Assembly: GCA_027596945.1 (NCBI GenBank)
Contig: JADGJH010001214.1
Coordinates: 1 to 11,280 of the forward strand
Direction: 5' to 3'
Origin: Physocladia obscura
Lineage: Eukaryota; Chytridiomycota; Chytridiomycetes; Chytridiales; Chytriomycetaceae
DNA: 11,280 bases
Positions 1-8,800 of this stretch are shown in pieces (the stretch's first letter is position 1; each line of letters opens with the position of its first letter). The translations under genes and the position numbers were made by a program. A model generated the notes under the pieces. The model did not search any database. It saw only the letters and a program-made list of their open reading frames with translations, and was not told where the DNA came from.

Positions 1-896
1 GGAATAAAATGATGTTAGGGTATATTTTGGGTTTTATCTCATGCACTCCACCACAGAGTAATGCAGATTTCAACATCCTCCTCTTTATTACTCCACTCAG
101 ACTCACTCTCATCACTCAGCTCTGTCCTTCTATGCTCTGTGATCTTTTTGTTGCCCACCAATTCTTTATGACTGTTATTTTTCTTGCTCTCATTGTCTTA
201 CTTTTTTGTTTAGGTACAGTGCTTGCACTCTTTCTAGTTTCTGTATGTGTAAAATTTCCATTTGTTTTTCTTCCTCCTCCACTCTTTGTGGAGCTTCTAT
301 TTGCATCTTTTGTAGTTGTTCTTCTTGATCCAATGTTTTCATTGTTGTGTCCTGCACTTCTTCATACAGTGTTTGTACTTTTTTCAGTTCCTACATTTGA
401 AATGTTTCTGTTTGTTTTTTCTCATCTTCAGTTCATTGTAGTGTAAAAATTTGTATTTTCTGCAATTTATATTCTTTTTCTTGATCTGTTTCTTCCAAAG
501 CTTCTTGGCATAGTGTTCTTTCTTCTTCTTCTTGTCTTTTTCTCCTCTTTTTTGTAACACCTCTGCTTGTTGGCTTTTCTGTTCTTCTTTATGTGCTGTC
601 TTCGATTGCCATATTTTTTTTTCATGATGTGGTAATTGTTCTTTGTTTTGCACTTTGGGTTCTGTTTGCTTGTATTGATTGTAGTTCATATACTAGATTT
701 TTGGGTCTTATTTGTTCTTGTAGGTGTTTCTATGGTTCCTCTTCAGAAGTGGGTTGTATACTTTGTTGCTTTCAAAGTTGTATTCAAGTTCCTCTCTTTC
801 TGTTGAATCCTTTGAAGGCAGATTCGCTTGAACTAGTGGAATTGGCACAGTAAAGTATAATTTAGTTTTTTTTAGAATCTTATTATTTATTTCCAA
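1..896 (-). pseudogene. decayed Lys/Glu/Gln-rich coiled-coil-like reading frame
   Basis: Read on the minus strand, the segment 896 to 384 stays in one frame and is interrupted only by a TAA and a TAG near 700. It encodes a very charged stretch, for example QQAEVLQKRGEKDKKKKK. After a TGA at 384-386 the coding look continues in another frame down to about 180, with heptad-like Leu/Glu/Gln runs such as EEQLQKMQIEAPQRVEEE, and then breaks up completely. The opposite strand is simply pyrimidine-rich, so its open frames are probably shadows. No catalytic motif is visible and I do not recognise a family. The stops and frame change argue for a dead gene, probably part of a mobile element like its neighbours. 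It may continue beyond the left edge. Confidence 0.35.
516..533. repeat. TTC/GAA microsatellite
   Basis: A short run of TTC trinucleotides, GAA on the other strand, sits inside the pyrimidine-rich segment. On the minus strand it contributes to the Lys/Glu-rich decayed reading frame. Confidence 0.6.
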
Positions 897-1211
897 GAAT
901 AGAACAACAATTTAATATGCCCAATTCCATGCCTCAAATTAAAACTTTTTTTGTGCCTCATTTCTAATGCCTCAATATTGATTAAAAACCAATTTCTTAG
1001 CAAAAGAAAATTGTTTAAATATGAAGAGACAAAGTTAGAACATTTAATCCCTATTCTTGAATTTCACTGTGAATGAAATAAACATTATTTTCTTTCACAG
1101 TTATCCAATAAATAATATTTCTATTTCCAATTCTATTTAAATATTATTTAACATTTATCAGCATGTATGACACATTTTATTCTTAAATCTAACACTTTCT
1201 TCATTTGTTTT
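897..1211. other. AT-rich non-coding spacer
   Basis: I see no gene here. The stretch is AT-rich, with stops in all frames and several AATAAA/TTTATT words. It separates two blocks of minus-strand coding debris, so it could hold the end of one decayed unit and the start of the next, but no terminal repeats or other boundaries were found. Confidence 0.5.
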
Positions 1212-1604
1212 TTACTTCTTTTTATTTCCCTTCTCTCCTTCTTCATCCTTGTCATGTTCATATTGTTTCATTGTTTTCCTGAATATATTAGTTATATCTT
1301 GTGGCAGTTTTTTCTTTCCCATCTTGTGATCTACCCATATCTTTGCAGCTTGTTTTCTTAGCAAGTAGCTTCCTTCATGGATGTGTTGATCTATTTCTCC
1401 ATCTTTATTTAGTTCTTCATTGATGTTGTTGTGTGTTGGTTCTTTACATTCTAGATATAGCTGTATTTGTGATATAATTGTTTTGCCCTTTCTTTGTATT
1501 CTGTTTTTAGGACCATAAACTTTCATTGGGGTCTTGTCTATTTTCATTTTTTGTGTAATTCCATTTTTTGCCTCCCATTCTACAGTCTTTTCACACCGTG
1601 GCTT
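1212..1604 (-). pseudogene. remnant of unknown mobile-element-type protein, Lys-rich C-terminal part
   Basis: The minus-strand frame is open from just after a TGA near 1607 down to a TGA at about 1209-1211, roughly 130 codons, with an ATG at 1547. The product is basic and contains IDKTPMKVYGPKNRIQRKGK followed by HIHEGSYLLRKQAAKIWVDH, and ends in a Glu/Lys-rich tail. A KTP-x-x-VY-G-x-x-R-x-Q-R-K type segment is reminiscent of the N-termini of some fungal transposable-element proteins, but this comparison is from memory and weak. The segment is in the same frame as open segments at 1947-2240 and 384-896, suggesting one or two ancient genes on this strand. Upstream sequence is full of stops, so it cannot be an intact gene. 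Confidence 0.35.
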
Positions 1605-1946
1605 TCAAAATCTTTCATTTACAGCCTTATTCAGTCATTTCCAGGAGTTGATTATTATTTTTTTTCTTCTATCTGTGTTTTCTACATTGCACTCTTTGAC
1701 CATTAATTCCATAACTTTGGGAAACTATTTCCTGCAATGTGTGCCCATCTGAAATCAATTATTTGTTATCCATAGTCTTTAGATCCAGGAAACCATTTAT
1801 TCCATATTTCTCTGTCATTATCAAACCATGTGTCAAGCCAGCTTTCATATCTTTGGTGCTACCACCATTGATTATTCCTCATCTTTGTTCTTCATTGGTT
1901 TTATATCTACCATCAGTTTCAATTGGTTCTGGTTCTCCTCTTTACA
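1605..1946 (-). pseudogene. frame-broken continuation of the minus-strand remnant
   Basis: No frame stays open here, but minus-strand peptides still look coding. A tryptophan-rich segment around 1775-1855 reads WLDTWFDNDREIWNKWFPG in a frame different from the flanking open segments. Several TAA, TAG and TGA codons follow. It is best read as the decayed link between the open segments at 1947-2240 and 1212-1604. Confidence 0.3.
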
Positions 1947-2240
1947 TTACCACAATTGATCATCTGTTTCCTCGACTTCTTCCTCACAACAGCAACAGTT
2001 ACTGTTAAAGTACAGAAATGGTTTGTTGCATGCCATTGTTGCTTGTGTAGTTAGTCTTCCATGCATTTTTTGTATAGTTTGTTTGAAGGAATGAGAGTGA
2101 TTCCCTGATGGCTGCCATGATGTGGATTTTATGCCTTGTTGTAAAACTGTAACTGTAAGTCCAAAGTCAATTTTGTCTATAAGCTCTTTGATGTGTTTCA
2201 GAGCTGGCTGGTTTACATATCTTAGATACTCATGGATTCT
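1947..2240 (-). pseudogene. open segment of unknown decayed protein with Cys and acidic clusters
   Basis: The minus strand is open for 97 codons between a TGA at 2241-2243 and a TAA at 1947-1949, but there is no ATG near its beginning. Recognisable pieces are HIKELIDKIDFGLTVTVLQQ, then WQPSGNHSHSFKQTIQKMHG, then NSNCCCCEEEVEETDD. I do not recognise the family. Lacking a start codon and followed by broken frame, it looks like an internal piece of a dead gene. It lies back to back with the SANT-type remnant that starts at 2232 on the other strand. Confidence 0.35.
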
Positions 2241-3006
2241 TCAAAAAAGTTGACACAAATTGTTTGTGAGAAATACTGACAAGAAAAACTTCTGACAGAA
2301 TCATCTAGAGCATCCAGACAGAAGCTGGCATTTTGCTTCAAGTCTGCAAATGACATTGATCTGATGAAGGAAATTATCACAATGAAACCCTTTAATGTGC
2401 CATATGGCCAGATAAAAGTTTGATGGAAAGAGGCTTATGCACTGTATTTAAGGAAAGAACTGTCTCTAGGTCAAATTGTTGCAGATAATTTGGTGACTTG
2501 TTGTCTTCCTTTAAAAGCAAAACATTAGAAAGTCTTTGTGTATCTAGAACTGAAGAAGAATATGGTGAAAAAGAGTAACCATTACAAGATATTGCTGATC
2601 TGGTACTCTAATATTACTATCTGTTTTTACTGTTTATATTAACAATAAACAGTGTGATGAAGTTTTGCATGAAAAACAGAAGCAAATGGATGCAAAGCTC
2701 AATGACCAAACCATGTGAATTAAATGCTGAATTAATTCAAAAACTGGCTTTTCAAGATGTTGAAAAACAAACATTAAAGCAGGAAATTATGAAGTGAATT
2801 GATCCAGGATTCTGATTCTGAAGTCACCATCATCAAACACACACCAAAAAAAGCAAAGAAATTCCAGCAAAAGCCCTTCAACAACAGTAATGGCTACTAT
2901 AATGAGTTTGAAAGCTAGTATGGAAAAACAACATGAATGTGAACTGGATGAGAATAATAAGAAGCAGCTTGATCTATTAATTTTGCTTGCTGAAAAGCTT
3001 AAATAA
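2232..3006 (+). pseudogene. Myb/SANT-like DNA-binding protein remnant, probably from a PIF/Harbinger element
   Basis: Starting from an ATG at 2232, the plus strand encodes FKSANDIDLMKEIITMKPFN followed by VPYGQIKV and then WKEAYALYLRKELSLGQIVA. This matches the pattern of Myb/SANT-like proteins common in fungal and oomycete mobile elements (xLLxEVxxxNPFxAPYG, then a W-centred helix). After a frame change comes SRTEEEYGEKE and PLQDIADL, the family's conserved downstream block. The C-terminus, CELDENNKKQLDLLILLAEK, is the expected Leu/Glu-rich coiled coil and ends at TAA 3004-3006, overlapped by AATAAA. In-frame stops (for example at about 2277 and 2422) and frame shifts make it non-functional. 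The family assignment rests on remembered patterns, not a search. Its convergent neighbour is a Harbinger nuclease remnant. Confidence 0.7.
2603..2652 (+). other. 50-nt intron-like segment in the SANT remnant
   Basis: The segment begins GTACTCTAAT and ends ATAAACAG. Removing it joins the reading frame QDIADL directly to CDEVLHEKQKQ, giving the expected continuation, whereas reading through gives stops. It includes a perfect 9-bp inverted repeat, ACTGTTTAT and ATAAACAGT at 2629-2637 and 2645-2653, overlapping the 3' splice site. Confidence 0.55.
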
Positions 3007-3056
3007 AGTGTTTTTGGTATATTATTATTACTTTCAAACTTTAAAAAAATAATGTT

Positions 3057-3640
3057 TTATTTATTTTGCTTTATTATCACACTGTCCAAATATTCATATC
3101 CTGTAGGTAGATTAACATGGAAAAATTTGCATATTTTATTTCCTCCTTCCATACATGTGTGGATATTTGTCAATAAAGCAGCAACAGCACAGTAAAGTCC
3201 AATTGGTTGCAGTAGGAGTTTTTTATTTGGTTTGTAGTCAGGACAAGCACATAGCTTCTGAATCAACCCAAACCCCCATTCAACTGACACACAAACTTTA
3301 TTCATTGTATTGAAATCTTGCTCAATGTTGCAAATTGAACTTTTGAAGCCACTGACCACTACTTGATTTGTCCCATATTCTGGGTCACCATACATCACAT
3401 TGAGTTGATTCTGTCTTTAGCTTTGGTGTGAGTATTTTGACAAGGTTACTTTTCAATAGTAGATACAATTGTGACATACACTGGTTCTGGTCCATGAAAA
3501 TGGGCAATAATGCCATCAGGAGAAATAACTGCATGGAATTTAAGCACATCCTTTCTCTATGAATAAAAAAGTGAAACTGCATACAAAGTAGCATAAGTTC
3601 ACTTACCTTATTCCCAGAACTTTTTGTAAGTTCTGAATGT
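3057..3640 (-). pseudogene. PIF/Harbinger DDE nuclease (DDE_Tnp_4-like) remnant
   Basis: The longest open piece, 3398 to 3057, contains YGDPEYG, then a phenylalanine/asparagine segment, then VSVEWGFG, LLLQPIGLY and ALLTNIHTCMEGG. These are the C-terminal signature blocks of Harbinger-type transposases, with the catalytic Asp in YGDPEY and Glu in SVEWGFG. Upstream, 3556 to about 3460 reads RKDVLKFHAVISPDGIIAHF then HGPEP, the usual segment before the first catalytic Asp. The two parts are in different frames. Intervening stops and a loss of most of the N-terminal half show that it is dead and truncated. Sequence from 3607 to about 3640 may be an earlier exon piece ending in SSGNK. Its stop, with an overlapping AATAAA, lies about 50 nt from the stop of the convergent SANT remnant. 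Confidence 0.8.
3557..3606 (-). other. 50-nt intron-like segment in the Harbinger nuclease remnant
   Basis: On the minus strand this runs from GTAAGT at 3606 to TTCATAG at 3557. Removal joins SSGNK to RKDVLKFHAV, resembling the family's YSGHKR-x-H-x-LKFQ block, whereas the unspliced sequence has no such continuity. It has exactly the same length as the candidate intron in the facing SANT remnant. Confidence 0.5.
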
Positions 3641-3783
3641 ACATTATCAAAAGAAAAAAAAAATCAATTGTACATTGAACATACAGACCACATAAACCAG
3701 TCAGTACAACACCCCAGTGCCAATTTTTTGCTACCTTGCTGCTCCTGCTGTTGTGCCTGTCATTGAATTCAGGTTGAGTCAAA
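3641..3783. other. junction between Harbinger and pogo relics
   Basis: AT-rich sequence with an A-run and two copies of TGTACATT (around 3638 and 3670). No convincing coding signal and no clear terminal repeat of the Harbinger relic was seen here. Confidence 0.3.
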
Positions 3784-3807
3784 TTTTTGGGATCTCAATC
3801 GCAAAAA
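3784..3807. repeat. near-palindrome at the left end of the pogo relic
   Basis: TTTTTGGGAT and ATCGCAAAAA are inverted with one mismatch around a 4-nt spacer, CTCA. The right arm ATCGCAAAAA recurs in the same orientation at 5560-5569, past the transposase relic, also preceded by TTTTTGG and CTCA. This suggests a terminal or subterminal element sequence. Confidence 0.4.
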
Positions 3808-5439
3808 ATAATTAAAAACGACTGTTTTATTTACTCTGCCACTCTTCTGCTTAACAGATCAGCTAAATGGGATCAAAACACAAGCTTCATGCACAGTGTA
3901 GTTACAGAAATCTGTACTCTTGCTGATCTAACCAATTTAATTGATAATGACATATCAACCAATAAAGCTATTGATCAGGTTGCCAAAAACAGCAAACTGA
4001 GTTCAAATCAAGTTAAGGGAATCTATCATAGGATGAAGGCTCATCCAAATTTTGGCAGCAAAATCTTCTCTGATTGCAAAAAACTTTGCTTTGCAACTTT
4101 ATTGCAGGTGCAATCAATTGCACACAGCCCTTTGTGACATAAAGAGTTCTAGAAATTGTTCATAGAGCCGGCCCTGAAGATTGGAATCCTGATGGATGGT
4201 ATCGGAATTTTATACTGTACCATCAAGATAAACTCAGTGTGCAAGCCACAAAAGTTCTCATCTCAGGCTGTATTTCTCCAACTACTCAAGTTGAAGTTGA
4301 AGCATGGGTTGTGTATTTCTCCAATTTGCTTGCTCAAAATAGAATGAATGACCAAAATATTGATGGTGTCAACAAAATACATCTCAAGTTTGAAAATGAC
4401 AATTCTCAAGGAACCTCATTGTTGACAAGACAATAAAAAGACCAAATATTTACCAATATGAGGGAAAATGGCCGGCTACATACCATTTGTGACTACATCT
4501 GGTGAAAGGATTCTTGATATTTTTGTTTTACCCCTTGATGTCCAGTCAGGACGTTTTAGAGGCCAAGACACAACTCCTGTATACTTTGTATTCAGTGAAA
4601 CGGAATTTCTGTCAGAAAAACAATGGATTCCAATTCTGGAAGTTTTTCTGGTTGAATATAAAAAAATTCACCCATTTTTGGTTCTGGCGCTGTTGCTTGA
4701 TAATGTTTGGACTCATAAAACTCTGCCAGTCCTCAGATTTTGCGATAAACACACTATTAAAGCATGCCTTTTACCTAAAAATACTACTACCTTTTTGCAG
4801 CCACATGATGGTTTAATTTTTGCAAATTTCAAAAAAAATCTGGTAAACGAGTTTCACCATTTTTGAACATTTAAAAGGCAAGCTATGGACACTCTTGGGT
4901 CAGTTCTTGTTTCTATAGCTCTTGATGTTCAAAAAAGCATAACTCCGCAAATGGTGAAATCATCCTTTGAGTGCACTGGAATTTCTCCATTTAATTTTTT
5001 GGAGCTTGCATGTAAAAATGTTTCACAGCTTTCCGTTGGAGAAAATGCCCAAAAAAACACTCAAAAACAACTTGTGGATATTTTTTAAACTGCATTACCT
5101 GGTCCTGATGTTCAAAAGGTCAAAATCTGTCTTGAAAAGGTTTAGAGCATGTCAAAAGTCTACTCTGCTGAGATGGTGCTCCTGGCAAACAAACTAACAC
5201 CAAAAAAAAAAAAGAGAAAGAAGAAAAACATGAAGTTGTTAAAAAGACAAAATTGGAGAAAGAAAACAGTAAATTGAAGAAAAAGGGTCTAAATCAAGAA
5301 CAGTTTGTGAAAAGTGTAAAAAACAATGGAAAGAGCTTGGTGCTGATCATGTTAACGGCTGCAAAGGGTGAGGACAAAAAAAAAGAAAAATCTTTGCTGA
5401 TTGGTTTCAACCACCTTTATCATTTTTATCATCAATAAA
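3787..5439 (+). pseudogene. pogo-like (DDE_1 family) transposase remnant with C-terminal zinc-finger-like motif
   Basis: The plus strand holds a transposase spread over three frames. From about 3889 (first ATG) comes a segment suited to the N-terminal helix-turn-helix, including NDISTNKAIDQVAKNSKLSS. After a shift near 4120 comes GPEDWNPDGWYRNFILYHQD, like the CENP-B-type DNA-binding part. From 4468 the catalytic domain reads ERILDIFVLPLDVQSG, ALLLDNVWTHKTLP and LLPKNTTTFLQPHDGLIFAN, which carry the second and third DDE_1 acidic positions. An in-frame TGA at 4864 is followed by SSFECTGISPFN, the family's usual end block. Lys-rich sequence and C-x2-C-x10-H-x3-C (5306-5362) follow, then AATAAA at 5434. 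Stops and frame shifts show that it is inactive. Confidence 0.75.
5434..5439 (+). promoter_or_regulatory. poly(A) signal AATAAA of the pogo relic
   Basis: A canonical hexamer just after the last coding-like sequence of the transposase remnant. Confidence 0.5.
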
Positions 5440-5522
5440 ATGTGAATTGAAAATTATGATATTTATTCATTTTTAAATTGCTGGCTGGTCAAATGGCTGC
5501 ATACTTGTTGAAAATAAGCAAA

Positions 5523-5579
5523 ATTTTTTGGTTCGTTTTTGGACGCCAACTCATTTTTTATCGCAAAAACCAAAAAAAT
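5523..5579. repeat. inverted-arm structure, candidate right end of the pogo relic
   Basis: ATTTTTTGGTT at 5523-5533 is matched by AACCAAAAAAAT at 5568-5579 in inverted orientation, apart from one extra A/T. Inside lies TTTTTGGACGCCAACTCA and ATCGCAAAAA, which parallels the motif order at 3784-3807. This is the best candidate for the right terminus of the element. Confidence 0.4.
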
Positions 5580-5645
5580 GAAATATTTTTCACTTAAAAC
5601 ATGAATAAATTCTCCCCTATTGACTCAATTTTTCTGAAATTGAAT

Positions 5646-5651
5646 TTTATT
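5646..5651 (-). promoter_or_regulatory. candidate poly(A) signal of the helicase gene
   Basis: AATAAA on the minus strand, about 170 nt past the helicase stop codon. No nearer canonical hexamer was noticed. Confidence 0.35.
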
Positions 5652-5822
5652 GATTAGGAAAAAAAGATAAACAAAAAAAAAGCATCCCGATAAAAGAAGC
5701 AAACAGTTTGATGAAAGACGAGACATCAAATAACAGGAAAAAAAAATTAAAAATTAAAAACAGAAAAGAAAAATAATAAATACAAGAACCAAGATAGTAT
5801 GAAATTTTTTTAGTTTTTTTTT

Positions 5823-8800
5823 TTAGTTATCAATTACGCGAGCCACCAACTGCACCAATTTCTCAGCTAGGTCATCATTGGTGCTATAGCCTGCATCTCG
5901 TATTCCATTGCCGGCAACAACAAAATCCAAATACCGACTCATCCACTCCCTCAGCTCAACAACAACCTTTTTACTCCGTTCATTGTCGAATTCGATTCGA
6001 ATCCATCCATTAATCAGCGCAACCCATTTGCCAGATTCTTCCGATTTAATCCAGAGTAACCCAGAGTCATTACTAAACGACGCAAACAAAATTAACGCAA
6101 GTGGATCAGCGGTCGTTGTTGTGCGCAACCACACGGCCCCCTCCATCATTTGTTTTTCGTGATAGCTTAAGAAACGCGGTGGAATGATTGGTGGCAAAAA
6201 TGCGGTTGATTGGTCGTCTTGATCTGAATCAGTGTCTTCGATCACAGAGTCTGTTGCCACGTCTTCAGGATCAATGGCCTTACTTGAACCATTTTTTTCT
6301 TCCCCAAACATCTCTGTTCGAGAACCAGAAACCTTGCTAGCAACAATCTATTGTGAAAAAATACCGGATGCAAAAGAGATTAATGAATAGAATTTAACAA
6401 GCAACACAAAAACGAAAACGACAAAAAATAACACACCTGTAAAGCAGAATAGGAGTTCATCGTCGATCCAGAGACTTTCAATTTTCCGTCAAACGGAGTT
6501 CCGTAAATATTCCGTTCCCGAATCTCAGCCACATTTGGAAACAAAGCTCCAGAAATCAATGCTCGAACAAGCTTCAAATTTTTCGCATTAGTGTTATATA
6601 TTGACGAAGTCCTCAATTTTCCGTTCGTCACACGCAAATCCTCCAAAGTTTGCAACAGCTGCTCCCGGCCCTTCTCAGTATTCAGCAACAGCGTGTGATT
6701 CAAATAGCCGGCATAAGCAAAATCACGGCGGCTGCGTTCAAACCTTTGATCTTTCCACAGCTCGTATGCATTCACCATCGCAATAAGATCGGATTCACTT
6801 GGCAAACCATTTTTGCCAATCGCATAATGATCAATGATATGTTTGCGGGCTTTCTCGCGCAAGTCCGGATGGATTGCATATATCCCGCGGCTTCCACTCT
6901 CTAAAATACACGCGGCTGAAACAATCGGGTCGAGTGCTCGGAAACACGCGGCAGAAATGACAAGTTTCGCAAGCCATGGATCCATTTGCATATTTGCCAA
7001 ACATTTTCCGAGCGGCGTAAGAATTTCTCTTCCTTGTCCTTCCGCGCGTGACCCCCTGCTGCCGAAACCGCTGGAGCTAGAAGGTAAACGTATTGAGCCG
7101 TATTTTCCACTTGGTTTTACTGTTGTTGCCAAGGCGCCAAGTGTTCGTAATTCACTTAAAGCTCTGGTTACAGCAATGCTTGATGGAGGTTGAGGCGCGA
7201 GAGCGAAAACTTCGGCCACATTTGGACTTAAATTGAGGGACTTGATTTTAAGCGCCGTATTTTGGAGATCAATTCTGAGTAACTCTGGTGGGATGTTATA
7301 GGGGAGGCTCTGTCGATGACCCAATGAAAGCATCGAATAGTATTCTCCAGGTTGGCATCGTCCAGCTCTTCCACTCCGCTTTATTATTTAGTTGTTTGTT
7401 TGTTTTAGCAGAAGAACAAGAAAAGAGAAGGAAAAAAAACCTGCTTCAAATTTGATTGCGCTGCGTCAACACAACTCAAGGACGAAATTCTCGCACTTGC
7501 ATCGTAAGAATTAATTCGCATTTTCCCGGAATCAATCACGTACACAATATCGTTGATCTTTTGAAATGCGGTAATTAGTATGTAAAGAAAAATGAAATGA
7601 AAAAAAAAAAAAAACTTACTGTAACAGAAGTTTCCGCAATATTTGTTGACAAAATAATCTTTCGAACATTCTGATTCTTCGGCCTCTCAAAAACCTCTTC
7701 TTGACCGGCACTACTGACATTACTATGCAACGCATAAATTTTGCACCGATTTTCATCAGAAAACCCAACTCTACCAGCATCGTCCTTCAATTTCTGCATC
7801 AACAAACTAATTTCCTGCCACCCCGGCAAAAAAACTAGCACAGCGCCAGGTCCGCACGACCTCATGATATGTGCAAGCAGTAACTCATACAAGTCAACAG
7901 GGAAAATATCACTCGAACGCGTCCGCGAATTCCCATCATTATTTCGTTCATTTTCAATGTATTTTTGTGTTTGTTTATGCCATGATTTAATTGGAAGCAA
8001 GTTGATCCAATCTTCAAGGTGGAATTCTTTCACGGGATATGTGCGACCGGGAACTGTGATGATTGGCGCAGCTGGAATAGCGCGAATTGACGATGTTTTA
8101 CTGATAATTGGGTTGTTGGAGCGAATCTTTGCTAATTTTGAAGATAATGCTGTTGTGACTGGTAATGACTTTGCAAAGTACTGAGCAAACAATTCCGTAT
8201 CGGCTGTTGCGGACATAAGAATTACTTTCAAGTCTGGGCGCCGTTCGATTAGATTTCGCACAATAATAAGAAGGAGGTCTGTATTCTGAAATAGTCAAAA
8301 AAAAGAAAGAAAAAAAAAAACAAAAGGAAAATGCCATCAGTACATCACATGTATAAAAAGCAAAGTTATTCAGCTTTTACCAAATCTCGTTCATGCACTT
8401 CATCCAAAATAATATGGGTGACTGAATTCAGATCAGGATCGCTTTGTAACATTCGTAGCAAAATTCCAGACGTACAAAACATGACATGCCCATCTTTCGG
8501 ATCAGATTTTGGAGACATTGTCTGAAATCGCACATTGTACCCTATAGCCGAATCTTTACCAATAGATTCACCACGTTCTTTCGCCACTCGTTGCGCAACA
8601 GAAATTGCAGCAATCCGTCGTGGCTGTGTGACAATAACGTTTGGCGGTCGGACAAAAGTTTCTCGAGAAAACGGCGACATTTTCTCCCTTTTCTGATAAT
8701 GCTTAAAATATGATAGAATGAATTGTGGGAGCTGGGTAGTCTTTCCGGCACCCGTGGATGCAGAAATGATTGTGACAGGGTTATTATCGATGGCGGCCAT

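Larger units (their letters stand above)
5440..5822. other. pogo relic end and helicase 3' flank, no gene
   Basis: No open frame of note. The left part carries the inverted arms described at 5523-5579. The right part is A-rich on the plus strand and should include the helicase 3' untranslated region, with the minus-strand poly(A) signal at 5646-5651. Confidence 0.5.

Noticed and set aside
684..710. TAA and TAG read as glutamine, implying a variant genetic code
   Set aside because: The intact helicase and the right-edge gene end at TAA in the expected place, and internal stops occur only in decayed elements, together with frame shifts.
9..853. Plus-strand hydrophobic, Phe/Cys-rich open frames resembling membrane proteins
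   Set aside because: The strand is low-complexity pyrimidine sequence. The reverse strand gives a more credible Lys/Glu/Gln-rich product, so the hydrophobic frames are most likely shadows.
1739..2008. Plus-strand 89-codon frame with Ser/Pro/Ile-rich product
   Set aside because: It is antisense to better coding-like minus-strand segments and has no supporting motif; likely a shadow.
1..5450. A defence system or other novel multi-gene cassette in the left half
   Set aside because: All recognisable pieces are decayed DNA-transposon genes with stops and frame shifts. No intact gene set or shared operon-like structure supports a working system.
6601..7193. Plus-strand open frames opposite helicase exon 4
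   Set aside because: They are antisense to strongly conserved helicase sequence and show no motif of their own.
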